This document shows positions 9,411-17,722 of a DNA stretch of 64,000 nucleotides, in pieces. A program made the position numbers and the translations under genes. The notes beneath the pieces were generated by a model. That model did no database searches and had not been told where the DNA came from. It worked only from the letters and a program-made list of their open reading frames with translations. Every line of letters begins with the position of its first letter. Position 1 is the stretch's first letter. The stretch spans positions 372,001 to 436,000 of the forward strand of contig NZ_JAPCKJ010000003.1 in NCBI RefSeq assembly GCF_034439435.1, given 5' to 3'. Source of the stretch: Sarcina sp034439435 (GTDB taxonomy: Bacteria > Bacillota > Clostridia > Clostridiales > Clostridiaceae).

Positions 9411-9473
9411 ATCATATTAACGCTACTGAATATAAAATAGATATATCTTTATTTATCCAGTAGCTTCTCCTTT
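9411..9473 (-). promoter_or_regulatory. SD - hairpin - start leader of Dph6-like gene
   Basis: SD AAAGGAG (9473-9467) is followed after 2 nt by an 11-bp stem (arms at 9454-9464 and 9422-9432; GCTACTGGATA / TATTCAGTAGC, one G-U), then 11 nt to the ATG at 9410. Looping out the hairpin leaves 13 nt between SD and ATG, or 8 nt to an upstream ATG at 9415 that opens the two-codon ORF ATG ATA TGA overlapping the true start. There is no T-run after the stem, so it is not a terminator. Confidence 0.5.
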
Positions 9474-9569
9474 CTTATAAAAAAGTGATTTTACAGTTCA
9501 CTACTATAACTTGTAAATTCACTTAATTCATTTCATCCTTTATTAGTTATATAGAAAAATTTATATTCT

Positions 9570-10427
9570 CTAATAATTACTTATAAAATCATAAACCTCT
9601 TCATCTTCCCATTGAGAAATTTTTATATTACCAAGTTCCTTACTCTTTTCAGGGAACTTTAAAAAGTTCTTTAATTCTCCTTTATGCTCTTCTCTATCTA
9701 TTCTCGTTTTGCTAATCAAGATTTTTTGAACACAAGGTTTGCTATTTGCATCTGATGGTAACATCATTAAAGCTAATCCACCAATATATTTATTTTTATT
9801 TAAGTTTGGTTTTATCATATTTATATAAGCTATACCATCATGTTTGCTTTGCAAATTAAAAAATATTAGTTTTTCTGAAATTATGTAGCTTCCTTTAAAG
9901 GATTTAACTACTTCTCCCATAGAAAGGATTTTAAATATTACCTCTTCATTTCTAAACTCAATTCTTCCTTCATGAATTCCCCCTTCTTTTCCTATGTTAG
10001 TTATTAAGAAATATGCATAATATATTTTCTCAAATATTTCTTCATCAATCCCCTGATTATTTTCTAAATTATCAATATCCATTGCAGTTAAAGTTCTATT
10101 TAAAAATTTATCTAAACTCAAATCATATATTTTACATATATACATTAAGGTTTCTATTGACGGAAAAGCCTCTCCAGATTTGTATTTTGAAAGTAAATCC
10201 TCTGAAACACCTATTTTCTTTGCTAATCTCTTTTGAGTTCCTTCCAGTTGAATAAGTTTCTTTAAATTATAAACAAAAACTTTTGAAGTTTTATCATATA
10301 TAGTGTTTTTTAAAACCTTAACCTTATTAATGTCATGCTTTTCTTCTCTATCTTCATTTTTTATGGATTCTATTTTAACTTCAATATCTTCTTCTATTTT
10401 TTTAATTTCATCTAATTCCTTTTTCAA
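9570..10427 (-). CDS. XRE-family DNA-binding protein with N-terminal coiled coil
   Basis: About 285 residues. The first 45 residues are a charged coiled-coil-like stretch (LKKELDEIKKIEEDIE). An XRE helix-turn-helix follows at about 60-115 (GTQKRLAKKIGVSEDLLSKY). The remaining 165 residues form an unrecognised C-terminal domain rich in aromatic and beta-forming residues, perhaps an effector domain. An ATG at 10433 sits directly against the SD (GGAGGG-ATG). TTG at 10427 has proper spacing from the same SD and was chosen. The gene stands alone between the Dph6-like gene and a structured intergenic element. Target and signal are unknown. Confidence 0.75.
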   Translation of the reverse strand: MKKELDEIKKIEEDIEVKIESIKNEDREEKHDINKVKVLKNTIYDKTSKVFVYNLKKLIQLEGTQKRLAKKIGVSEDLLSKYKSGEAFPSIETLMYICKIYDLSLDKFLNRTLTAMDIDNLENNQGIDEEIFEKIYYAYFLITNIGKEGGIHEGRIEFRNEEVIFKILSMGEVVKSFKGSYIISEKLIFFNLQSKHDGIAYINMIKPNLNKNKYIGGLALMMLPSDANSKPCVQKILISKTRIDREEHKGELKNFLKFPEKSKELGNIKISQWEDEEVYDFISNY

Positions 10428-10927
10428 ATGCATCCCTCCAAAAATTTATTATTCCACTAAACTTTCTTTTCTCTTTTATTAAAGCTATTGTATGCTTAAT
10501 AATTCGCACAAAAATATACCTAATTGAATTTCATTCAACTTAATATCATAAACTTTTCAAGTAAGTTTTATATTCATATATAAATATTGTAATAAATAAA
10601 TACCTATATTACCATAATAACAAAGTTATTAAGAACATTTATTTCTTAATCTATTCCTATAAAAGTGTTGATTTTTTAGTCATAAATTTAAGATTATTTT
10701 CCCTAAGATCTGAAATTTACAGAATCTTTCCTTACTGTTTAGAGATAAGTATATGACCCTATTCTAAACTAAAAAATCAACACTTCTTTTACCCATATAA
10801 GGTTGTTTAAATGTAATAAACATACTTATTAACTAAAGGACTAGAACTACTCAAATTTTTATAAAACATTAAATTATAATAAATATGCTTATTACCTATA
10901 TGAGACATTATAAGGAGAGGTTTACGT
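10428..10927. other. Intergenic region holding a structured repeat element
   Basis: About 500 bases between the XRE gene (leftward) and HAD gene (rightward). It holds both promoters and the inverted-repeat element at 10661-10785 (separate entry). No further ORF was seen. Confidence 0.5.
10661..10785. repeat. Element with 18-bp perfect terminal inverted repeats
   Basis: AAGTGTTGATTTTTTAGT at the left end (to 10680) is matched exactly by ACTAAAAAATCAACACTT at 10768-10785. Inside, AAGATT/AATCTT arms suggest a second nested stem. The ends resemble the TGTTGATTTTTAG motif in the right ends of the repeats at 36205-36410 and 42763-42807, so this may be a divergent member of the same family. It could be a MITE-like remnant or a structured RNA. 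Confidence 0.5.
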
Positions 10928-11656
10928 ATGAGTAATTTAAATAAAACAAAAATTAAAGCAATTTTATTTGATTCAGGTAGAGTTTTGAACCAGTCTTCTA
11001 CTGGTCATTGGTTTATAACACCTAACTTTTTCAAATACGTGGACAGACATAAATTTGATTCTATAAAAAAATCTAGACAAAAAGAAGCCTTTTCTAAGGC
11101 TTATGAATATATAGACAAGCAGAAGTTTATTCTTACTGAAAGTGATGAATATACTCACTTTTTAGAATTTTATAAAATTTTTTCTGATAATCTTCCTGAA
11201 TTAGGATTAATTAAGGATGATATTAAATCAATAACAAATGATTATGTATACAATTATGAAAAATATACCTTCTTTGAAGATGTGCCTAGTACTCTTCAAA
11301 AACTAAGTCAATCATATAAACTAGCAATAGTATCAGATGCTTGGCCATCTTTAGAAGGCATATTTATAAACATGAATTTAAGAAAATATTTCTCTTCATT
11401 TATAATTTCTTCTCAAAAAGGAATAACTAAGCCAAATGAACTTATGTTTAGACTAGCTTTACAAGAACTTAATGTTCAACCTGAGGAATCAATATTTATT
11501 GATTATAATCCTAAAAATTGTGAAGCTGCTATGAAGTTTGGTATTACTCCAATAATATTATGTAGAGATCTTAAATCCTACATTTTCACAAAAATAAAAT
11601 ATAGAAATATCTTAGTAGTAAGAAATTTAAATGATATTTACGACATACTGAATTAA
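10928..11656 (+). CDS. HAD-superfamily hydrolase with altered catalytic motif
   Basis: 242 residues with the haloacid-dehalogenase fold. Motif I is ILFDSGRVLN (about residues 12-21), motif II LAIVSDAW, motif III lysine in KGITKPNELMF, and motif IV FIDYNPKN. The nucleophilic Asp is present, but the second Asp of the DxD phosphatase motif, which acts as general acid/base, is Gly (DSG). Motif IV also lacks the usual second acidic residue (DDN to DYN). This argues against an ordinary phosphomonoesterase. ATG 10928 has SD AAGGAGAGG. It is monocistronic, with two hairpins downstream. Confidence 0.75.
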   Translation: MSNLNKTKIKAILFDSGRVLNQSSTGHWFITPNFFKYVDRHKFDSIKKSRQKEAFSKAYEYIDKQKFILTESDEYTHFLEFYKIFSDNLPELGLIKDDIKSITNDYVYNYEKYTFFEDVPSTLQKLSQSYKLAIVSDAWPSLEGIFINMNLRKYFSSFIISSQKGITKPNELMFRLALQELNVQPEESIFIDYNPKNCEAAMKFGITPIILCRDLKSYIFTKIKYRNILVVRNLNDIYDILN

Positions 11657-11678
11657 GTTAATCCCCCGGTTAACTTAA
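11653..11678 (+). terminator. Hairpin overlapping the HAD stop codon
   Basis: TTAAGTTAA / TTAACTTAA with loop TCCCCCGG starts inside the stop codon and is followed by a weak T-tract. Confidence 0.55.
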
Positions 11679-11707
11679 ACTTTTAATATACATTTATACA
11701 AAATCCT

Positions 11708-11745
11708 AAAAGGAGCTATATAAAATATTTAATATAGCTCCTTTT
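11708..11745 (+). terminator. Strong intrinsic terminator
   Basis: AAAAGGAGCTATAT / ATATAGCTCCTTTT ends in a T-run and lies about 55 nt after the HAD gene stop. It is symmetric and may also serve leftward transcripts. Confidence 0.8.
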
Positions 11746-11830
11746 TATGTGTTTATTATTATAGAAGGGTTTTAGCTTTTTTTGTCTAGTTCACTATACT
11801 TATATTTAATGCTATATCCTAGTTAACATT

Positions 11831-12244
11831 CTATTCTATCCATCTTTTTTTTAATATTTCTTTTATAAATTCTAAATTTTCCTTACCTATAGTCTTTTCT
11901 ATCTCTTTCTCTATAATCAATTTAAGCTCATTATTTTTTTTGCAATATTCTACTCCCATTTCAGTAAGTTCTGTATATTTACTATTACTTTCTGTCTTTT
12001 TAAACTTTAAATAGCCTCTACTCTCTAATTTCTTTGCACATTTAAACATTGCCTGTCTTGAAACATTCGCCTGCCTAGCAACCTCTGCAATAGATATTTT
12101 CCCCATACTAATTTTAGCCAAAAGCATTGCCTCTGTATGAGAAATTTCCTCTTTATTTTCTTTTAACCATCTATCTTCAACTTCTCTTCTAAGAACTATA
12201 TGTTTTTCACTTACTAAGTCTATTATATTTAACTCTTTATTCAT
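11831..12244 (-). CDS. MarR-like transcriptional regulator
   Basis: 137 residues with a winged-helix DNA-binding core (SIAEVARQANVSRQAMFKCA at about 52-71, followed by a wing KKTESNSKYTELTEMG). Start ATG 12244 has SD AGGTGAGG. It is divergent from the DUF2798 membrane gene. The shared promoter region carries two copies of a perfect 15-bp palindrome, one embedding the -35 box and one at the expected transcription start. This regulator is therefore the obvious candidate repressor of DUF2798. The ligand is unknown. Confidence 0.8.
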   Translation of the reverse strand: MNKELNIIDLVSEKHIVLRREVEDRWLKENKEEISHTEAMLLAKISMGKISIAEVARQANVSRQAMFKCAKKLESRGYLKFKKTESNSKYTELTEMGVEYCKKNNELKLIIEKEIEKTIGKENLEFIKEILKKRWIE

Positions 12245-12434
12245 TACCTCACCTATTTATAATAATTTTATTTATTATCTTTTTTACTTATTCGTACTTT
12301 AATACATTTTATCACATTAAGATTTGCATTTTAATCTTTCATTTAAATTTACATAATTCAATATAAAATTCCCTACTATGTAGTTTAATCTCTAAATAAT
12401 TATTTAACCTAAATTTATAATCCTGATACCCCAA

Positions 12435-12449
12435 GTCAACTTAGTTGAC
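12435..12449. promoter_or_regulatory. Operator 1 (palindrome overlapping -35 box)
   Basis: GTCAACTTAGTTGAC is a perfect palindrome around a central T. The embedded TTGACT (12445-12450) lies 18 bp from TATAAT at 12469-12474, so the operator covers the -35 box of the rightward promoter. Confidence 0.75.
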
Positions 12450-12474
12450 TTTTTCTTTTCTTTATTGTTATAAT
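12445..12474 (+). promoter_or_regulatory. Promoter of DUF2798 gene
   Basis: -35 TTGACT (12445-12450), 18-bp spacer, -10 TATAAT (12469-12474). The predicted start is near 12481, inside operator 2. Confidence 0.75.
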
Positions 12475-12481
12475 ATAGCTT

Positions 12482-12496
12482 GTCAACTTAGTTGAC
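12482..12496. promoter_or_regulatory. Operator 2 (identical palindrome at +1)
   Basis: A second exact copy of GTCAACTTAGTTGAC, 47 bp centre-to-centre from operator 1, covering the predicted transcription start. Confidence 0.75.
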
Positions 12497-12525
12497 TTTA
12501 TTTTTTTACCTAGGAGGATTTTTTT

Positions 12526-12987
12526 ATGGGAAACACTAAATTTCAAAAATTTACTTTTACATTAATGATGTGTTTTGGCATGGTACTTTGTATGACAGTA
12601 TATAATATGATTTTAAATGATGGACTAAATTCAAGCTTGCTTTCAAACTTATTTAAAGACTTTTGGTTTGGATTCATTGTAGCACTTTTTTTAGATGTTT
12701 TTGTAGTGAGTAAACTTGCTAAACCTCTTGCCTTTAAAATAGTTAAACCAACTGAAAATACACATCCTCTTAAAATTGTTATAGCTATATCTACTTGTAT
12801 GGTTATAGGAATGGTTTTATTAATGTCTCTTTATGGCTCTATAGTTGTTGCTGGCTTCAATTTAGAAGCAATAAAAATATACCCTTACTGTATTGCAAGA
12901 AATTTTATTATAGCATTACCACTTAATTTATTAATAATATCTCCTTTAGTTAGATTTTCTTTTGGAAAAGTTTTTGCTATTAAGTAA
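12526..12987 (+). CDS. DUF2798-type small membrane protein
   Basis: 153 residues with four hydrophobic segments (about 10-30, 40-65, 80-108 and 120-143) arranged as two similar hairpins, as in DUF2798 proteins. The function of the family is not established. ATG 12526 follows AGGAGG with 7-nt spacing. The two-operator promoter and divergent MarR-like gene suggest expression is induced by a small molecule, as is common for MarR-controlled membrane proteins. A direct role in export or stress tolerance is speculation. Confidence 0.75.
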   Translation: MGNTKFQKFTFTLMMCFGMVLCMTVYNMILNDGLNSSLLSNLFKDFWFGFIVALFLDVFVVSKLAKPLAFKIVKPTENTHPLKIVIAISTCMVIGMVLLMSLYGSIVVAGFNLEAIKIYPYCIARNFIIALPLNLLIISPLVRFSFGKVFAIK

Positions 12988-13008
12988 AACTCTAAACCTA
13001 ACTAAAAA

Positions 13009-13044
13009 AGCAACATGTATCATAAGCTCTTGATACATGTTGCT
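13009..13044. terminator. Intrinsic terminator after DUF2798 gene
   Basis: AGCAACATGTATCA / TGATACATGTTGCT is a 14-bp perfect stem preceded by an A-run. Confidence 0.75.
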
Positions 13045-13183
13045 ATATCTTATTTATCTTAAATTTTTTCTCAATTATGCCTTTAAACTTCCTTTTTATT
13101 AAAATTTTAAGAATGTTTAAATGCATGATATATATTATAAATTAATATTATTGATAAATTTTGCAAATAAAAAATAATTTAAA

Positions 13184-13360
13184 CTATTCATCACTACATA
13201 CGCAGAAAGAATTTTGAACTTTTATATACTCTTCTGGAGTTAAAGAAAGTATATATTTATCAAAGTGATCTTCACTACAGAAATATCCTACTTTATTTTC
13301 TATATAATTTTCCTTTGGTTCTTTTTCTAAATCTTTTCCACAATATAAACACTTTTTCAT
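13184..13360 (-). CDS. Small Cys-rich putative zinc-binding protein
   Basis: 58 residues beginning MKKCLYCGKDL, with a CxxC knuckle at residues 4-7, an FCSEDHF segment near 27-33 and a C-terminal CVC. The spacing resembles treble-clef or TRASH-like zinc sites (CxxC, then FCSxxH). A GTG at 13369 is too close to the SD AAGGAG, so ATG 13360 was chosen. It lies alone downstream of the DUF4037 gene on the same strand. Function is unknown. Confidence 0.6.
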   Translation of the reverse strand: MKKCLYCGKDLEKEPKENYIENKVGYFCSEDHFDKYILSLTPEEYIKVQNSFCVCSDE

Positions 13361-13515
13361 TTTGCTCACTCTCCTTATACCATATAAAACCTTTAGTTAT
13401 TGTATAATCTTATGTTTTTCTTTATTATCTTTTTTTACTAAATATAATCTTAATTACCTCAAATTAAAGATATCACTTATATTATTAAGAAAAATTTCTC
13501 TTATAATATTAATTA

Positions 13516-14640
13516 TTACACAATCATATCACCAATTCCACTTCTATCTAAAGTTTTATTTTCATATATTCTTTTTAACTCAGTAAAATTTTCAGACCAA
13601 ACCAATAAATCTGAATTGGTAATCCATTGGTCACATGCTCCCCTTACACCTAGAGCCTTAAATTTCTCTGATAAACTTTTCTCTATAGAATTCGTAACAT
13701 TACCAACAGAAATATTACAAAGTCCTCTATTAGTCTTACTATTTTCAATATTTAAAGTTTCAGTAATACCTATTTCATTGTGTGTCTTTAATAAGACTTC
13801 AATAATAGATCTTATATTATTCATAATTATATTTATATCTGATGATTCCTGACAAAGTTTTATATTTTCCTCTATATCCTTAGCTATTTTAGGTAATTTA
13901 GAAAATTCATAGCCATACCATTTTAAATAACCTGGATAATAAGTCTTATTATATAAATATGTTATCCTTATTATATTTTCAATTACCCTATTTAAGCATA
14001 TCTTTCCACCAATTTCATCTCCTCTAGCAAAACATAAAGGAATTAACTCTAAGTATGATATTTCATCCCAACAATATAAAAGTTTATATTTCCATATCTC
14101 ATCATCATAATATTTAAATTTTTCTCTTACATTTGTAATTTCACCTATTTTATCCTCAAAAATATTTCCTCTTGTAAGTTCCAATAGCTTTTGTTCTGGA
14201 ATGCATAACCATTCCAGATCTGATAAACTGTATTCACCATGCTTTTTCTTAATTCCAAATTGAATCTTCATATGCCTTTCCACTGTAGTTATTCCAATAT
14301 GATGAAATGAATTCTTCTTTGTAGGCACTGTTACTAATGCTCTATAATCCTTATCATAAACATATCTTGTATAGTATCCCTTATATGATATAGGTAACTT
14401 ATCTAACAGCATTTTATCTATATCTACTGCATACTTATCATAATCATCATTACTAAGCCATATATGACATCTTGGCCCCCATTCATGGTCTCTGGATAAT
14501 TCATCATCATTTCCTAAAACATCTGATCCATATCCTATAAGCCCAGCAGCATATTTCTCTTTTATCATAGGAAATTCATCCTCAATCAGTGGCTTCACTA
14601 CTTCAAAATAAAACTTTTCATTTAATTCCAAACCTTTCAT
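13516..14640 (-). CDS. DUF4037 nucleotidyltransferase-like protein
   Basis: 374 residues. Residues about 36-60 (GYGSDVLGNDDELSRDHEWG) show the GS-x-D-like nucleotidyltransferase motif and acidic residues typical of DUF4037 proteins. The C-terminal half is helical. The family is predicted to be nucleotidyltransferase-related, and no substrate is known. ATG 14640 has SD GAGGAG. The GNAT acetyltransferase gene lies 30 nt upstream on the same strand, so the two may be co-transcribed. Confidence 0.75.
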   Translation of the reverse strand: MKGLELNEKFYFEVVKPLIEDEFPMIKEKYAAGLIGYGSDVLGNDDELSRDHEWGPRCHIWLSNDDYDKYAVDIDKMLLDKLPISYKGYYTRYVYDKDYRALVTVPTKKNSFHHIGITTVERHMKIQFGIKKKHGEYSLSDLEWLCIPEQKLLELTRGNIFEDKIGEITNVREKFKYYDDEIWKYKLLYCWDEISYLELIPLCFARGDEIGGKICLNRVIENIIRITYLYNKTYYPGYLKWYGYEFSKLPKIAKDIEENIKLCQESSDINIIMNNIRSIIEVLLKTHNEIGITETLNIENSKTNRGLCNISVGNVTNSIEKSLSEKFKALGVRGACDQWITNSDLLVWSENFTELKRIYENKTLDRSGIGDMIV

Positions 14641-14669
14641 ATCTACTCCTCATTTCCCTTATAATCCCT

Positions 14670-15113
14670 TTAACTTTTCATTATATATTCTACAAATCCT
14701 GAATCCTCATTTTCTTGTTCCTTAATTATTTTAAACCCATTATTTATATAAAATTTAACTGCTTTTTCATTCATTTTATAAACAGCTAAACTTATATTTT
14801 TATATCTAAGCTTAACAAAATCAAGTAACTTACTACCTATTCCTAATCCTTGACTTTCAACATCGACAAATAAAGCACCTATAAACTCCTTATTGATTAT
14901 ACTTATAAAACCTTTTATTTTTTTATCCTCATAATAAACAAAGGTTTCAGCCATTGGGATATAAACTTCCTTTACAACATTATAATTCTTTTCCCAATAT
15001 TCTTTTTCAATAAAATCATGAGCTTTTATTGTACTTTCAAGCCATATTCTCATAATCTCATCTATTTCTTCTCTTCTAAGTTCTTTTATCTCTACCATTA
15101 TTTTCTCTTCCAT
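14670..15113 (-). CDS. GNAT-family N-acetyltransferase
   Basis: 147 residues from ATG 15113 (SD AAGGTGAG). The acetyl-CoA binding core is ALFVDVESQGLGIGSKLLDF (motif A, Q/RxxGxG/A form), followed by the C-terminal AVKFYINNGFKIIKEQE (motif B) typical of GNATs. The acceptor is unknown. It is the upstream partner of the DUF4037 gene. A TTG 21 nt further upstream is possible but lies inside the SD. Confidence 0.85.
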   Translation of the reverse strand: MEEKIMVEIKELRREEIDEIMRIWLESTIKAHDFIEKEYWEKNYNVVKEVYIPMAETFVYYEDKKIKGFISIINKEFIGALFVDVESQGLGIGSKLLDFVKLRYKNISLAVYKMNEKAVKFYINNGFKIIKEQENEDSGFVEYIMKS

Positions 15114-15141
15114 ATAATATTTCTCACCTTTCAATAATCTA

Positions 15142-15288
15142 CTATTTTAACTTAATTATATAACGTTCTTTATTTTCATTTATTTTTCTACAAGACTCTG
15201 CAACTCCTTGTGTATAAGCTAAACTTAAATTATCTATTGTTTCAACCTTTTCTGCATGTAATTTTAAACTCTCTCCCAAATAATTCAT
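15142..15288 (-). pseudogene. N-terminal remnant of malic enzyme
   Basis: A 48-codon frame from ATG 15288 reads MNYLGESLKLHAEKVETIDN, then LSLAYTQGVAESCRKINENK and ERYIIKLK. The stretch DNLSLAYTQGVAESCRKI matches the malic enzyme N-terminus (DLSLAYTPGVAEPCxxI), with the conserved TPGVA proline lost. The segment normally between the initial helix and DLSLAY is shortened, and the catalytic and NAD(P)-binding domains (more than 300 residues) are absent. A weak SD (AGAGGGAAA) remains. It is probably the decayed stump of an oxaloacetate-decarboxylating malate dehydrogenase gene. Confidence 0.65.
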
Positions 15289-15458
15289 TTAAATCATTTC
15301 CCTCTTTTTCTTATAGTTTACTATGGTTACATAGTATCAACAAAATAAAAATATTTAAATATTATGAGAATTTAAAATTAATTTTGGTCATAAAGGATAC
15401 TTTGACATTTTTTAATATAAAAAAAGCCATATAAATTATCATTTCTGAACATAAAAAA
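15289..15458. other. Spacer with no recognised feature
   Basis: AT-rich bases between the malic enzyme stump and the SDR terminator. No further malic enzyme homology could be read in any frame. Confidence 0.4.
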
Positions 15459-15506
15459 AATAACAAAAATAATGTATTATATTTTTACTACATTGTTTTT
15501 GTTATT
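15459..15506 (-). terminator. Terminator of the SDR/MFS unit
   Basis: AATAACAAAAATAATGTA / TACATTGTTTTTGTTATT is an 18-bp near-perfect stem directly after the SDR stop. Confidence 0.7.
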
Positions 15507-15521
15507 CATAGTAACTATTCT

Positions 15522-16346
15522 TTATTTCAAAAATATTCTAGTCATTAATTTATCTATTGCCAAATCTCCAAATACTCTTTTTAATATTTTACATAATACA
15601 CAGTCAATATTTACGGAATACTGACTTTTAGGCTTTTTCTTAGAAATTATTTTTGATACAACTCTTGCCACCTTTATTGGTGGTGGTGCATTGGTAATTA
15701 ATTTAGTAAAGCTTTTTTTAAATAACATAAATTCTTCTTTGTAAGCTCCAGCACATTCTGATTTTGATGCCTTCTCAAGTGTTTTCATAGCTGGATCTAT
15801 AAATTCAGTATCAATAAATGAAGGTTGTATTTTCACCACTTTAATTCCACTTTTCGCACTTTCCATTCTAAAACCATCAATCATACCTTCTAATGCATGC
15901 TTTGAAGCTGGATAGAAGGACATCATTGGTGTGGAAACCACTCCTACTAAAGAAGATGTTACAATAATATGTCCATATCCTTGCTTTCTCATTTGAGGCA
16001 TAACAGCCTTAATAGTTCTTACTACTCCGAATAAGTTAACATCAAACTCTGCTTTTGCAGCATCTATATCTATAGTTTCTACTGCTCCTGCACAAGCATA
16101 TCCTTAATTAGCAAAGACCACATCAATCCTACTTTCGTTTTTGATTATGGTTTCTACTGCTTTTTGTACTGATTCTTCATCTCTGATATCTAAATGCATT
16201 AACTTACCACCAATTTTTTCAAGCTCTTTCATTCTCTCTACTCTTCTTGCAGTACAATATACAGTATTCCCTTCTTCTAATAATAATTTAGCTGTTGCAT
16301 AACCTATTCCAGAGCTTGCTCCTGTAATTAAGATAACTTTTTTCAT
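15522..16346 (-). pseudogene. Short-chain dehydrogenase/reductase broken by an in-frame stop
   Basis: One continuous reading frame of 275 codons is interrupted by a single TAA at 16106-16104. The 5' part (80 codons) carries the Rossmann motif TGASSGIG (residues 8-15) and ends ...VVFAN. The 3' part continues in the same frame as GYACAGAVETID, with the catalytic YPASK near residue 145. The stop replaces the Ala of the conserved NAG motif. No frameshift is needed, so it is either a recent nonsense mutation, a sequencing error or, less likely, recoding. The family reduces or oxidises alcohol/carbonyl groups with NAD(P)(H). It lies in line with the two MFS transporters on the same strand. Confidence 0.8.
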
Positions 16347-16436
16347 TATTTCTACACTCCTATTTACAGTTATTACAACTATGTAATCCTTCTAATTTAT
16401 TTTTATACTTAACTATATTTATTTCATCTTTAGTGT

Positions 16437-17660
16437 TTATACTTTTATTGTTAAAGCTTTATTCTTTAACAATAAAAATATTGATGATACTATAAGTGAT
16501 ATTCCTAATAACACTAGAAATAGCCATCCTTTATTTATTTTATATACATATGATGAAATTAATGGACCTACTGCATAGCCTAAAGATTCTGATGCTCCAA
16601 CAAATCCAAAAACTATTCCCTTTATATTCTCATCTTCTCCAAATTCCATTAATGAATTTTGAAGTGATGCATTTAAAAATGTTGCTCCTAAAAAATAAAT
16701 GATTATTACAATGGTAAATAAGGTTATACCTCTTATAAAAGATAATGCAAATAAAGATAGATTCATAACTATAAAGGATAAAAACAATTGTCTTTTCACT
16801 CCTATTTTATCGCTAGTCCATCCACCTAAAGGAGCAAATAAGCCAAAAACAAATAAGTAAATTGAAATTATTGATGAAGTATAAAATATTGTTCCTCCTA
16901 AAACATCTTGACCATAAAAAGGAAACATAGAGCCTATGCATCCATATATAAAATCACCTAAAAAGGCTACTGAACTTAATAAGATTATTTTAGGTGCCAG
17001 TTTATTTTCTTTAATATCCTCTACTATAACCCTTATTCTACACCCCAGTTTTCCCTTTGACTTTTTGCACTTATCCATGATCTTTTCCGACTTATTAATT
17101 TTAAATACCGTAAATATAAGTGAAATTATTATTCCTATTGATGATACATAAAAAACCATATTATAGTTATTTATATTAGATACTATAAATCCTCCTATAA
17201 TAGCTCCAATAGCACCTCCAAGAGTAAAGACCGCTGAGGCATATCCTGTACATTCTCCTCGCTTTTCTTCATCTAAAGATCTTGAAAGTATAGAATAATT
17301 TGCTGGTGCTGACATTCCTAAAACTGCCCCTTGAATTATATATATACTCCCTGCTAAAATCTTTGTATGAAAAATGGTATATGCAAAAGGAATACAAGAC
17401 ATTAAAACAAGAGCAACTATAAGTAATAACTTATCTCCTATGGCATCTGAAACCATACCAAAAGGAACCTGAGCTAATGCCTTACTCACTCCATAAAGTG
17501 ACATTATTATTCCTATTAATAATGTGCCTATTCCAAGTGAATCAAAATAAAGAGATATTATTGGTATCATAAAACTATAACTTATACCAAATATAAATCT
17601 TAAAATACAAAAATTTAATAGCTCCTTCTTCTTAAATAAAACATTATTTCTTATGTCCAT
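16437..17660 (-). CDS. Major facilitator superfamily transporter (copy 1)
   Basis: 407 residues with 12 hydrophobic helices. The loop 2-3 signature is FGMVSDAIGDKLLL and the fourth helix region is IIQGAVLGMSAPANYSILSR, as in drug/proton antiporters of the MFS. It is closely similar throughout to the next upstream gene (17723-18922), showing a tandem duplication. ATG 17660 has SD AAGGAG. The substrate is unknown; efflux of a small molecule is the usual guess. Confidence 0.85.
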   Translation of the reverse strand: MDIRNNVLFKKKELLNFCILRFIFGISYSFMIPIISLYFDSLGIGTLLIGIIMSLYGVSKALAQVPFGMVSDAIGDKLLLIVALVLMSCIPFAYTIFHTKILAGSIYIIQGAVLGMSAPANYSILSRSLDEEKRGECTGYASAVFTLGGAIGAIIGGFIVSNINNYNMVFYVSSIGIIISLIFTVFKINKSEKIMDKCKKSKGKLGCRIRVIVEDIKENKLAPKIILLSSVAFLGDFIYGCIGSMFPFYGQDVLGGTIFYTSSIISIYLFVFGLFAPLGGWTSDKIGVKRQLFLSFIVMNLSLFALSFIRGITLFTIVIIIYFLGATFLNASLQNSLMEFGEDENIKGIVFGFVGASESLGYAVGPLISSYVYKINKGWLFLVLLGISLIVSSIFLLLKNKALTIKV

Positions 17661-17722
17661 GGCAAACTCCTTAAATTGAGTTTTTCTTTAGTATCCTTCA
17701 TACTTTAAATTATTATTCAATC

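Noticed and set aside
13362..13586. 74-codon plus-strand ORF
   Set aside because: Lies mostly in AT-rich spacer overlapping the DUF4037 3' end, without SD or protein-like pattern.
15210..15434. 74-codon plus-strand ORF
   Set aside because: Runs antisense to the malic enzyme stump and has no SD; composition is that of AT-rich noise.
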